The notes under the pieces were generated by a model. It had not been told where the DNA came from and did not search any database. It saw only the letters and a program-made list of their open reading frames with translations. This document shows, in pieces, positions 16,918 to 24,517 of a DNA stretch of 64,000 nucleotides. A program made the position numbers and the translations under genes. Position 1 is the stretch's first letter; each line of letters starts with the position of its first letter. This DNA is from JBFWWP01 sp050246115 (GTDB lineage: Bacteria; Planctomycetota; UBA8108; UBA1146; JAJFFE01), in the NCBI GenBank assembly GCA_050246115.1, contig JBFWWP010000024.1, positions 1 through 64,000 on the forward strand, read 5' to 3'.

Positions 16918-18435
16918 ATGAAACTCGACTTCAACTTTGCGCTCCGAGCGCCGAGCGCGCCGCGGCCGCGCTCGAACAACCCGTTCAAGGTGCTGATCCT
17001 CGCTGACCTCGGTGGACGCGGGAATCGCGAGCCGCCCGGAACCCTCGACGGGCGCCGCCCCCGAGCGTTGGACGTGGACAACTTCGACCAGCGCCTGCGC
17101 GAGGTCGCACCACGAGTCGAGTTCGGCGCCCCCGGCGAGGCACCGGTCACTTTGACGTTCACCGACCTGGATGACTTCCACCCCGACGCGATCTTCCGGC
17201 GCGTGGAGGGGTTCGAAGCCACGCGCGAAACTCGCCGGCGCTTGCACGATCCCAAGACCGCAGCGGCCGCAGCGGCAGCACTCCGAGCGGACAGCACCGG
17301 CCTCATGGGCGGCCCCGCAGCGCCCCCGACCGCGCCCAGTTCACCGCCCGCGGAGCCGGAAGACGCGCTGTTCGATCGCCTCCTCGGGGCACCGCGAAGC
17401 ACGGGAGCAACCGGCCCCGCGACTCCGCCGAGCCTCGACCGCTTCCTGCGCGCGATCATCGGGCCCTACCTCACACCGGGTCTCGAGTCCGATCACGCAT
17501 CGCTCGTGGCTTCGGTCGACGCGGCCATCGGCGATCTCATGCGACGCATTCTCCACACCCCCGCGTTCCAGCAGGTCGAGTCCCTGTGGCGTGGACTCCG
17601 CGAGACCGTGGCCCGCGTGGAGACCGCCGAGGACTTGCAGCTCTTCGCCGTGGACATCACCCGCGAAGAGCTACGGCTCGACCTCGAACTCGCGCGCGAT
17701 GATCTGTCGCAGTCGGCGTTCCATCGCTGGGCGGTTCGCGAGGTGGAGTCTCCCGACGCCGAACCTTGGTCGCTCATCGTCGGGCACTACACGTTCGGTG
17801 CTCCCCCCGCTGACGCGAGTGCGAATCCGAACGAGGACGCCGTGTTCCTCGCGCGAATCGGCGCGATCGCAGCTCGCGCCCACGCCCCGTTCATCAGCGC
17901 CATCGATTCGCACTGGATCGGTTGCCACGCGATCGCCGAAGCGCCTGACCCGCGAGACTGGGCTCCGGTCGACCCGGGCTACCAGGCGCTCCGCGCCGCG
18001 CCCATGGCTCCGTGGATCGGCCTCGCCCTACCGCGAGTGCTCCTCCGTTTGCCTTACGGAAAGGACGCCGACGCCATCGACTCCTTCGCCTTCGAAGAAC
18101 TCACGGGCGCCTCCCCTCATGAGGACTACCTCTGGGGCAACCCCGCCCTCGCCTGCGCCACGTTACTGGCGCAGTCGTTTCGCGAGCGCGGTGGTTCCGT
18201 CGACCCAGGCATGGCTCTCGACCTGGTAGACCTCCCCGCTCATACTCGCCGCCGCGACGGCGAAACTCACATGCAACCCTGCGCCGAAGTCGCCCTGCCG
18301 GAGAAGACCGTCGAAGCCCTATTGGCCCGAGGAGTGATCCCGGTCGTGAGCTTTGCACGTCAGAACCGAGCGCGCGTGGTCCGCTTTCAGAACATCGCCG
18401 ACCCACCGACGCCGCTGCCGATTTCCGGCTCGTAG
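16918..18435 (+). CDS. TssB-TssC fusion, T6SS sheath-like protein lacking the TssC C-terminal domain
   Basis: The 505-residue protein joins two sheath subunits. Residues 1-120 match the TssB small subunit (VLILADLGG, DVDNFDQRLREVAPRVEF, TFTDLDDFHPDAIFRRV), closely paralleling the TssB encoded at 38773-39291. After an Ala/Pro linker (about 120-170), residues 175-490 match the first two-thirds of TssC, including FQQVESLWRGLRETV, VGHYTFG, LPRVLLRLPYGKDADAIDSFAFEE and LWGNPALACA. The last roughly 100 residues of TssC are missing. The ATG at 16918 has AGGGAGG upstream. It lies about 9 kb from the T6SS locus. It may act as an alternative sheath, tail or baseplate part. Confidence 0.8.
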   Translation: MKLDFNFALRAPSAPRPRSNNPFKVLILADLGGRGNREPPGTLDGRRPRALDVDNFDQRLREVAPRVEFGAPGEAPVTLTFTDLDDFHPDAIFRRVEGFEATRETRRRLHDPKTAAAAAAALRADSTGLMGGPAAPPTAPSSPPAEPEDALFDRLLGAPRSTGATGPATPPSLDRFLRAIIGPYLTPGLESDHASLVASVDAAIGDLMRRILHTPAFQQVESLWRGLRETVARVETAEDLQLFAVDITREELRLDLELARDDLSQSAFHRWAVREVESPDAEPWSLIVGHYTFGAPPADASANPNEDAVFLARIGAIAARAHAPFISAIDSHWIGCHAIAEAPDPRDWAPVDPGYQALRAAPMAPWIGLALPRVLLRLPYGKDADAIDSFAFEELTGASPHEDYLWGNPALACATLLAQSFRERGGSVDPGMALDLVDLPAHTRRRDGETHMQPCAEVALPEKTVEALLARGVIPVVSFARQNRARVVRFQNIADPPTPLPISGS

Positions 18436-18438
18436 ACC

Positions 18439-20253
18439 TCAGCATCCCTGCGCGCACGAAAGTGCGGACGCACCGGCACCGCAGGTTGGGAACGGCGCCG
18501 GCGGAGGTGGACCGCCATTGAAGGAGAAGCCGAGCAGATACACCACGTCAGCGATGTCGAGGCCCGAGTCGGCGTTCGCGTCCCCGGCGCTCGCACACGG
18601 TATGGCGCTCCCTTGGAACAAACCCGCGAGCAAGCTCACCGGATCCGAGATATTGATGGCGCCATCGTCGTTGACATCGCCACGCAGGAACGCCGGGGCC
18701 GCGGAATAGACCACGGTCAAGATCTGGTCCGCGGGGACATCTGCGAGGACCGTTTGTACACCGTTCGGCCAGTCGATGAGCACCTGGTCGATGACGCTCG
18801 TCGCTCCGAGGCCGAAGTGCGCGGACAGCTCGTTCTTCGACAGAAAGTTGTCGCCCGAGTCGATGGGGCGCGCCTGCTGTTGGGAGCCAATGAACAATCG
18901 CACCGTCGCCCCAACTCCGTGCGGGGCAACGTCCGGACTCCCGCCGTTCGACAAGAACACCCGCAACCAGTGTGTGTTGGGACCGGCAAGGTCGTTCCGA
19001 AACAGCGTCATCGGCCCATTGAAGGCGCAGATGACGAGGTCCTGATCTCCGTCGTTGTCGTGATCGATGCGGACCAGACCTCGTCCCTCGCCGAAGTGCG
19101 CGAGCCCTACGGTCAACGCCTGCTCCGTGAAGGTGCCGTCCGTGTTGTTGATCCAGAGGTAAGACTGTTCGTTGAGAAACTGCCCCAACCCCCCGTTGGT
19201 CTCCACGAGGTCTTGCCAACCGTCATGATCGAGATCGACCGCCGCCGCACCCCAGCCGTAGCCTCCCTCGAACACGCCGGCCGCCACGGAGCGCTCCTGG
19301 AACGTACCGTTTCCGAGGTTCCGGTAGAGCTTGTTGCCGGTCCAGCTGATCGACGGTTGATAGATCGAGGTGGTGTACCAGTCGACGAGTCCATCGTTGT
19401 CGAAATCCCCGACCGTCTGGCCCATCCCATTCTCCTCGAGCGTGGTGCCCGAGGCGGCCGAGGCGTTGGTGAAAGTGCCATTGCCGTTGTTGTGGTAGTA
19501 CAGACTCGTCCCGAAGTCCGACACCAAGAGTAGCTCCGGGTAATGATCTCCATCCATATCCAGAAGGCGCGGTGCAAACCCATGCATGGTGAACGGCACA
19601 CCGACGAACAAGCCGGCGGCGGCCGTGACGTTCGTGAACGTCTCGTCGCCGTTGTTGCGAAACAGGATACTCCCGGTGTTTCCGCTGGCCGTTCCCGACA
19701 CGAACAAGTCGAGGTCCCCGTCGAGGTCGTAGTCACCGAAGCATGAGCCGAAACCGTCCTGCGAAGCCGTGGTCGTGAAGTTGACACCCGCGCTCGCGGC
19801 GATGTTGGTGAAAGTGCCGTTGCCGTTGTTTCGGTAGAGACGATGCTGACCCACGCTCGGGTTGGGATACGCGCCAGCGCTGGTGCAGTAGATATCCAAC
19901 CAACCATCGTTGTTGAAGTCGCCGACCGTCGGTCCCTTACCCATGTGGGACGCCGTCAATCCCCACACCGCAGCCTGATTGGTGAACGCGCCGCTGCCGT
20001 CGTTGATGAACAAGTGCTCCGCGTCGCCGCCGACTCCATCCGAGGGCACGTACAGATCCTGCCAGCCATCACCGTTGAAGTCTCCAGCGGCCGCCCCGCT
20101 GCTGTAGTTCGAGTGCGCAAAGATGCCGACGCTATGCGTGTTCTGGACTCCCGCCGCCAGCGTCTGATCGCTGAAGGCAAGGGTCTGCGCACATGCGGGC
20201 GCCACGGTCACGAGAACGACGAACAGCACCACGCCGATGCACGAGCGGTCCAT
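18439..20253 (-). CDS. Secreted FG-GAP/ASPIC protein with dockerin-like tail
   Basis: A 604-residue exported protein has a signal peptide (1-22, ending ACAQ). About eight FG-GAP/VCBS repeats follow, with the recurring Ca-binding pattern GDFNxDGWxDLY and interspersed F-N-A-AG segments. An ASPIC/UnbV domain comes next (about 445-525, GVGATVRLFIG through IDQVLIDWPNGVQTVL). The C-terminal 75 residues hold two Asp-rich dockerin-like loops (GDVNDDGAINISD and GDANADSGLDIAD) before a Cys-bearing end. Such tails are common in planctomycete secreted proteins. An extracellular or surface beta-propeller is inferred, ligand unknown. AAAGGAGA lies 6 nt before the ATG. Its stop is only 3 bp from the stop of the convergent sheath-fusion gene. 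Confidence 0.85.
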   Translation of the reverse strand: MDRSCIGVVLFVVLVTVAPACAQTLAFSDQTLAAGVQNTHSVGIFAHSNYSSGAAAGDFNGDGWQDLYVPSDGVGGDAEHLFINDGSGAFTNQAAVWGLTASHMGKGPTVGDFNNDGWLDIYCTSAGAYPNPSVGQHRLYRNNGNGTFTNIAASAGVNFTTTASQDGFGSCFGDYDLDGDLDLFVSGTASGNTGSILFRNNGDETFTNVTAAAGLFVGVPFTMHGFAPRLLDMDGDHYPELLLVSDFGTSLYYHNNGNGTFTNASAASGTTLEENGMGQTVGDFDNDGLVDWYTTSIYQPSISWTGNKLYRNLGNGTFQERSVAAGVFEGGYGWGAAAVDLDHDGWQDLVETNGGLGQFLNEQSYLWINNTDGTFTEQALTVGLAHFGEGRGLVRIDHDNDGDQDLVICAFNGPMTLFRNDLAGPNTHWLRVFLSNGGSPDVAPHGVGATVRLFIGSQQQARPIDSGDNFLSKNELSAHFGLGATSVIDQVLIDWPNGVQTVLADVPADQILTVVYSAAPAFLRGDVNDDGAINISDPVSLLAGLFQGSAIPCASAGDANADSGLDIADVVYLLGFSFNGGPPPPAPFPTCGAGASALSCAQGC

Positions 20254-20431
20254 CCCGGTCTCCTTTCGCGAGGCGGTGAGTCGCGGGTCCGGACGCCGCG
20301 AACTCGGTCGCCGGGAATCACCCGCGAACAGTCTACCGAGTCCCCCCGGAGCAGTCGCCGAAAACCACGACCTGCGCGTGCCCTCCCGGTTCGAATCGCC
20401 CGCGAACGCGCTCGATCGGCAGCGAGTCCCC

Positions 20432-23110
20432 TCAGCGGCGCCGATCGTCCGGCTGCGTCTCGGCGTTCTGCAGTTCGGCCCGAAACGCAGCCGCGCGTTC
20501 GGACTCGCCCAAGGCCTCGTAGGCGGCGACGAGATCGTTGCGGGCCGCGCGTAGCCAACTGACCCCCGGACTCGCTTGGGCCTTGACGATCTCGTAGCCC
20601 GCGAGGGTCTCCTCGGCGGCCTCGGCATAACGTCCCAAACCGAGCAGGGACCGGCCGAGCTTGATGCGCGCAATCCCAGTACTCAAGTGGCCCGGCGCTA
20701 GCGTACGGCCGAAGATGCCGACCGCGCGTCGAAACAGCTCTTCCGCCCGTGCGAAGTCTTGCTGGCTCGTGAGTACGCTCGCCAAGTTCGAAGTCGCCGT
20801 CGCGACCAGCGAGTGCTCCTCCCCGTAGACACTCTGGTAGATCTCCAAAGTCCGTTGGAAGTACGCCGCCGCGTCGTCCAACCGGTCCTCCTGGAGTGCT
20901 GCGGATCCCAAGTCGTTGAGGGCAGACGCGACTCGGGGGTGGACGGGACCGTGCACTCGCTCTTGGATGCTCGAAGACCGTTCGAGCAGAGCCTGCCCTT
21001 CGTCGAACTTCCGTTGGTAGACGAGCACTCGGCCCAGCATCGTCATCGCGGAGGCGCTGCGAAAGTGATCCGCACCGTAGAACGATTCGAGCCGCGCCAA
21101 GGCCAGGCGATAGAAGTTCTCGGCCTCGAGGTAGCGCCCGCGATCGGCCTGTGACGCGCCAAGATTGATGAGAACATCAGCCACCCGCGGGTGGACATCA
21201 CCGTAGATTCTCCGAGCACAGGTAAGAACCTCGTGGTTGAGCTCATCGGCGGCCTCGTAGTGGCCGGCGTAGTAGTGCGCGTCCGCGAGTTGTCCGAGCG
21301 CCGACGCATACTCGGGGGACGTTCGATCTTGGCGCTCGTACACCGCCACCACTTCGGAGTTCACGCGAATCGCATCGTCGTACTGCCCCCGCGCCTCGAG
21401 CACTCTTCCCAGGGCACCCAGGGCACCAACGGTCATCGGATGCTCGCGGCCCACCACCTGGGTGGCCCAATCGAGGGCTTCGCGGACGAGGCCTTCCGCT
21501 TCCTCCAGGCGCGCTTGGTCCAGTCGGAGTAGACCCAGAGCCACCCGCGTCGTCATGGTTTCGAGGTGTCGTGAACCAAGCAGCTCCTGTTGTCGTGCAA
21601 GTGCGAGATCCAGAAGTTGGTTCGCACGCTCGAACTGTCCGAGCTTCTGGTGGATGGTCCCCAGAGTACGATACAGTTCGGCCTGCACCACCGGCTCCTG
21701 GTCGAGAGAACGAGCCTCGCCAATCCCGCGCTCGAGCAACGCGGTGACCCGGAGTTCCTCGGCTGGCCCGGCTTCATCTCCGCCTTCGAACAAGCTCCAA
21801 AGGAAGTGCTGGATGCGCTGGGTCCGAGCCGACTCTGCCAGCGCTTCGTCGCGAGCCGCGGCCAAGCGTGCAGCGTAGAAGACGCTCGCATAGGCCGCGA
21901 CCGCCAACGCCAGCACCGAGGCCAGGACCGCTTTGCGGTTGCGACGCACGAACTTGCCGAGGCGATAGCGCACGGAGTCGGGTCGGGCTTCGAGCGGCTC
22001 GCCGCGCAAGAAATGATCGATGTCACGGGTCAAGGCATCGACCGTTGGATAGCGGCGCTCGGGGTCCCAGTGCATGGCCGTCGCGCACAGTACGTCCAGG
22101 TCCGCCCACGACAACCGGCCCGGTACCACACCGTCACGACGACGCAAACCCACGGGCTGGGTCGCCCGGCGTGCGACCACCGATGGTCGCTCCGCCTCCC
22201 GTGGACCCATCGCGGCCCGAGCTGCTGCCTCCTCGGGGACACCCGTGTCGAAGGGCACTCGCCCGGTGAGGAGTTCGTAGGTGATCACACCGAGTGAGTA
22301 CACGTCGGTGCGGATGCCGACGGGCTCTCCGCGAAGCTGTTCGGGTGACGCGTAGGCCGGGGTCATCAGCCGCAGCCCCGTGCGGGTCTGATCGACCGTC
22401 GCGTCGACACCCTCGAGATGCTTGGCGATTCCAAAGTCGAGGAGCTTCACGGTGCCGTCCGCGGTGACCAAGATGTTCGAGGGCTTCAGATCCCGGTGGA
22501 TCACGGCTTGCGCGTGGGCATACTGCACGGCCTCACCGACGCTGCGCACGAGTTCCAAGCGCCCTTCGAGCGAGGTTTCGTGCCGCCGACAGTACTCGGT
22601 CAGCGGCTGCCCTTCGACGTACTCCATGACGAACCAAGAGGTGCCATCGGGCGTCGACTCGGCATCGTGAAGCTGTGCAATCGACGGATGATTCAGGCGC
22701 GCGAGGGTTCGCTGTTCGGCCGCGAAGCGTTCGCGCCGCGCAGGCGAGAGCCAGCCGTCGCGGAGGATCTTGATCGCCGCGCGACTCCCGAGGTCGGCTC
22801 GCTCCGCGAGGTAGACGACTCCCATTCCTCCTTCGCCGAGAACGCGCAGCAACCGGTATGGTCCTAGCACACTCGGTACGCCAGCAGGGAGCGTTCCCGT
22901 CCGCGCGAGCACGCTGTCGGCGAGGTGTGCCACGCCTTGGTCGAGAAGCGTACAGGGCCTGGCGTCGGCGGCGAGCATCTGACGTACACATACCAGGAGT
23001 TCTGGGTCTCGAGGCTCGTGCGCCGCGAGCCACGACTCTCGCTCCGCGAGCGGGAGCTCGGCCACTCGATGGAACAGGGCCTGTGCACGCTCCCAGCGAA
23101 CCGGATCCAT
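20432..23110 (-). CDS. Membrane Ser/Thr protein kinase with TPR sensor region
   Basis: The 892-residue protein has an N-terminal region of about 80 residues, a PknB-type kinase domain (about 82-370), one membrane helix (393-415) and a C-terminal half made of tetratricopeptide repeats (about 480-880). The catalytic residues are present: glycine loop GEGGMG 92-97, Lys114, HRD 205-207 and DFG 225-227, so it should be active. It starts 10 bp after an ECF sigma factor gene. This pairing is common in planctomycetes and acidobacteria, where the kinase is thought to work with the sigma factor. The ATG at 23110 is fixed by that spacing. Confidence 0.93.
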   Translation of the reverse strand: MDPVRWERAQALFHRVAELPLAERESWLAAHEPRDPELLVCVRQMLAADARPCTLLDQGVAHLADSVLARTGTLPAGVPSVLGPYRLLRVLGEGGMGVVYLAERADLGSRAAIKILRDGWLSPARRERFAAEQRTLARLNHPSIAQLHDAESTPDGTSWFVMEYVEGQPLTEYCRRHETSLEGRLELVRSVGEAVQYAHAQAVIHRDLKPSNILVTADGTVKLLDFGIAKHLEGVDATVDQTRTGLRLMTPAYASPEQLRGEPVGIRTDVYSLGVITYELLTGRVPFDTGVPEEAAARAAMGPREAERPSVVARRATQPVGLRRRDGVVPGRLSWADLDVLCATAMHWDPERRYPTVDALTRDIDHFLRGEPLEARPDSVRYRLGKFVRRNRKAVLASVLALAVAAYASVFYAARLAAARDEALAESARTQRIQHFLWSLFEGGDEAGPAEELRVTALLERGIGEARSLDQEPVVQAELYRTLGTIHQKLGQFERANQLLDLALARQQELLGSRHLETMTTRVALGLLRLDQARLEEAEGLVREALDWATQVVGREHPMTVGALGALGRVLEARGQYDDAIRVNSEVVAVYERQDRTSPEYASALGQLADAHYYAGHYEAADELNHEVLTCARRIYGDVHPRVADVLINLGASQADRGRYLEAENFYRLALARLESFYGADHFRSASAMTMLGRVLVYQRKFDEGQALLERSSSIQERVHGPVHPRVASALNDLGSAALQEDRLDDAAAYFQRTLEIYQSVYGEEHSLVATATSNLASVLTSQQDFARAEELFRRAVGIFGRTLAPGHLSTGIARIKLGRSLLGLGRYAEAAEETLAGYEIVKAQASPGVSWLRAARNDLVAAYEALGESERAAAFRAELQNAETQPDDRRR

Positions 23111-23120
23111 GCCTTCACTT

Positions 23121-23732
23121 TCAGATCGGTCGGCGCAGTTCGTTCGCCAACCAGGCGCGGGCCGCGCGCCAGTCGCGAAGGACGGTAGCTTCGGAGACCT
23201 GCAGGAGCTGCGCGATCTCCGCCACCTCGAGGCCACCGAAGAAGCGGCCCTCGATCATGGCGGCTTGGCGTGGGTTCATCTTTCGTAGAGCCTCGAGCGC
23301 CGCGTCCAGCGCGAGCACATCCTCTCCCCCGGAGTCCGGCGACGCGGTCATGCGGTCGGCGGACGCCGGAGCGAGCGCCTCGTCGAAGACCACCGGAACG
23401 ATCCCGGACCCACGCCGCTCGGCGTTGCGGCGGCGGGCCGCCTCGACCAGCACTTGACGGATGGCGCGGGCCGCAATGCGCTTGAAGTGGAGTACCGAGA
23501 CCACGGTGAGCGGCGGCGACGACGCCAACTTGATCCACGCCTCGTTGACCAACGCCGTTGGATTCAACGTCGCCCGGGCATCGGTCGCCCGCACGGTGGA
23601 CGCGAGCCGGCGCAGTTCCTCATAGATCATGCTGAAGAGCTGGTCGAGGTGGGCACGATCGCCCGTCCAGCCGGCGAGATCGCCGGACTCGAGCGCTCCG
23701 TCCTCGAAGTTCATCCACGGTCCGGGTTCCAT
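23121..23732 (-). CDS. ECF-type RNA polymerase sigma factor
   Basis: This 203-residue sigma70-family factor belongs to the group with region 2 pattern LFSMIYEELRRLAS...LNPTALVNEAWIKL (TIGR02999-like). Region 4 at the C-terminus has a helix-turn-helix, EVAEIAQLLQVSEATVLRDWRAARAWL. It should redirect polymerase to a small regulon. The start is uncertain: MEPGPW (23732) is used, and MNFEDG (23714) is possible. The kinase gene follows after 10 bp, so they form one operon. No anti-sigma gene is adjacent, consistent with regulation by the kinase. Confidence 0.9.
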   Translation of the reverse strand: MEPGPWMNFEDGALESGDLAGWTGDRAHLDQLFSMIYEELRRLASTVRATDARATLNPTALVNEAWIKLASSPPLTVVSVLHFKRIAARAIRQVLVEAARRRNAERRGSGIVPVVFDEALAPASADRMTASPDSGGEDVLALDAALEALRKMNPRQAAMIEGRFFGGLEVAEIAQLLQVSEATVLRDWRAARAWLANELRRPI

Positions 23733-23799
23733 CTCGCCCGATCCGATCCCCTGCGAGAGTCGACACTCACTGGGGCGGCACCGGATCCGGCCCCGCCCC

Positions 23800-23827
23800 A
23801 ATCTATCCATCAAAACTCGGATCGCAA
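23800..23827 (-). promoter_or_regulatory. Candidate promoter of the sigma factor-kinase operon
   Basis: On the minus strand TTGCGA (23822-23827) and TAGATT (23800-23805) are spaced by 16 bp, each matching the sigma70 consensus at 4 of 6 positions, 68 bp before the chosen start. It is a weak motif-only call. An ECF factor could instead drive its own promoter. Confidence 0.35.
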
Positions 23828-23926
23828 TGACGGGTCGCGCCTGCGGATTGCGCAATGCATGGGTGAAACCGGCAACGGCCGACGAGCCCGCTCAGCCGGA
23901 CCCGTCCCCCAACTCGAGGAGGTCCC

Positions 23927-24250
23927 ATGCAACCCATCGAACGAAGCCCGTTCCTGAGCCTCGACCAACAACGTGTCGTCGGATTCCTGAGATCGATCGG
24001 GACCCGCGACCCCGACGTGCTCCACGCCCAGAAAGCCAACCTGGACTCGCTCGCGAAGTTTCCTAAGTACGTGGGCGTCTACCTCATGGTGTTGGGGGGA
24101 CTGCTCACGGCCACGGTCCTCGGCGCCTTCCTCGGCATCCCGCTGCTGATCTTCGGATGGTGGGTTCGTCGGCGCGGCGTTCGCAACATCGCAACGGTGG
24201 AAGCCGGCTACGGCGAATTCATGGCGAACTCCGGAGCGGCGGCCGCCTGA
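23927..24250 (+). CDS. Small membrane protein of unknown function
   Basis: The 107-residue protein has a polar N-terminal half, then two closely spaced membrane segments (about 49-67 and 70-83) ending in WWVRRRGVRN and a short cytoplasmic-type tail. A strong ribosome site GAGGAGGT lies 5 nt before the ATG, which supports real translation. I do not recognise the family. It is divergent from the sigma factor operon and converges with the radical SAM gene. Confidence 0.7.
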   Translation: MQPIERSPFLSLDQQRVVGFLRSIGTRDPDVLHAQKANLDSLAKFPKYVGVYLMVLGGLLTATVLGAFLGIPLLIFGWWVRRRGVRNIATVEAGYGEFMANSGAAAA

Positions 24251-24435
24251 GCGAGTCCGTCCCCGGCAGCGCGCCGAGGTCCGAACACACCGTCGAAGAT
24301 CACCCCGACGTGCAATGCGACCCCGGTCCTGCTCGGCGGCGCGCCCGTGAACGCGGGAGCTCGAGGAGGCGGCGGGCTGGGCGAAGCCCGCGGCGGCCGC
24401 GCGTCAGCCGCGGTGGGACTGGGGTCACGAAGCAC

Positions 24436-24469
24436 GCTCGGGTCCGATCCGAGCCCGGGCGTCGCCCGG
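24436..24469. terminator. Double hairpin in convergent gap
   Basis: Two adjacent GC-rich hairpins lie in the 267-bp convergent gap before the radical SAM stop: GCTCGG/CCGAGC (24436-24454) and CCGGGC/GCCCGG with a 3-nt loop (24455-24469). Another 7-bp stem is at 24372-24391. There is no T-run. They may end transcription from either side. Confidence 0.4.
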
Positions 24470-24517
24470 CCCCGTTTGCGGCGCCGATCCCCGGCCACCC
24501 GAGCGATGGAGCCGGCG

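Noticed and set aside
20386..20402. CGGTTCGAATCG, another T-loop-like string
   Set aside because: The flanks do not pair as a T stem and no tRNA cloverleaf can be drawn. It lies in the gap upstream of the FG-GAP protein gene.
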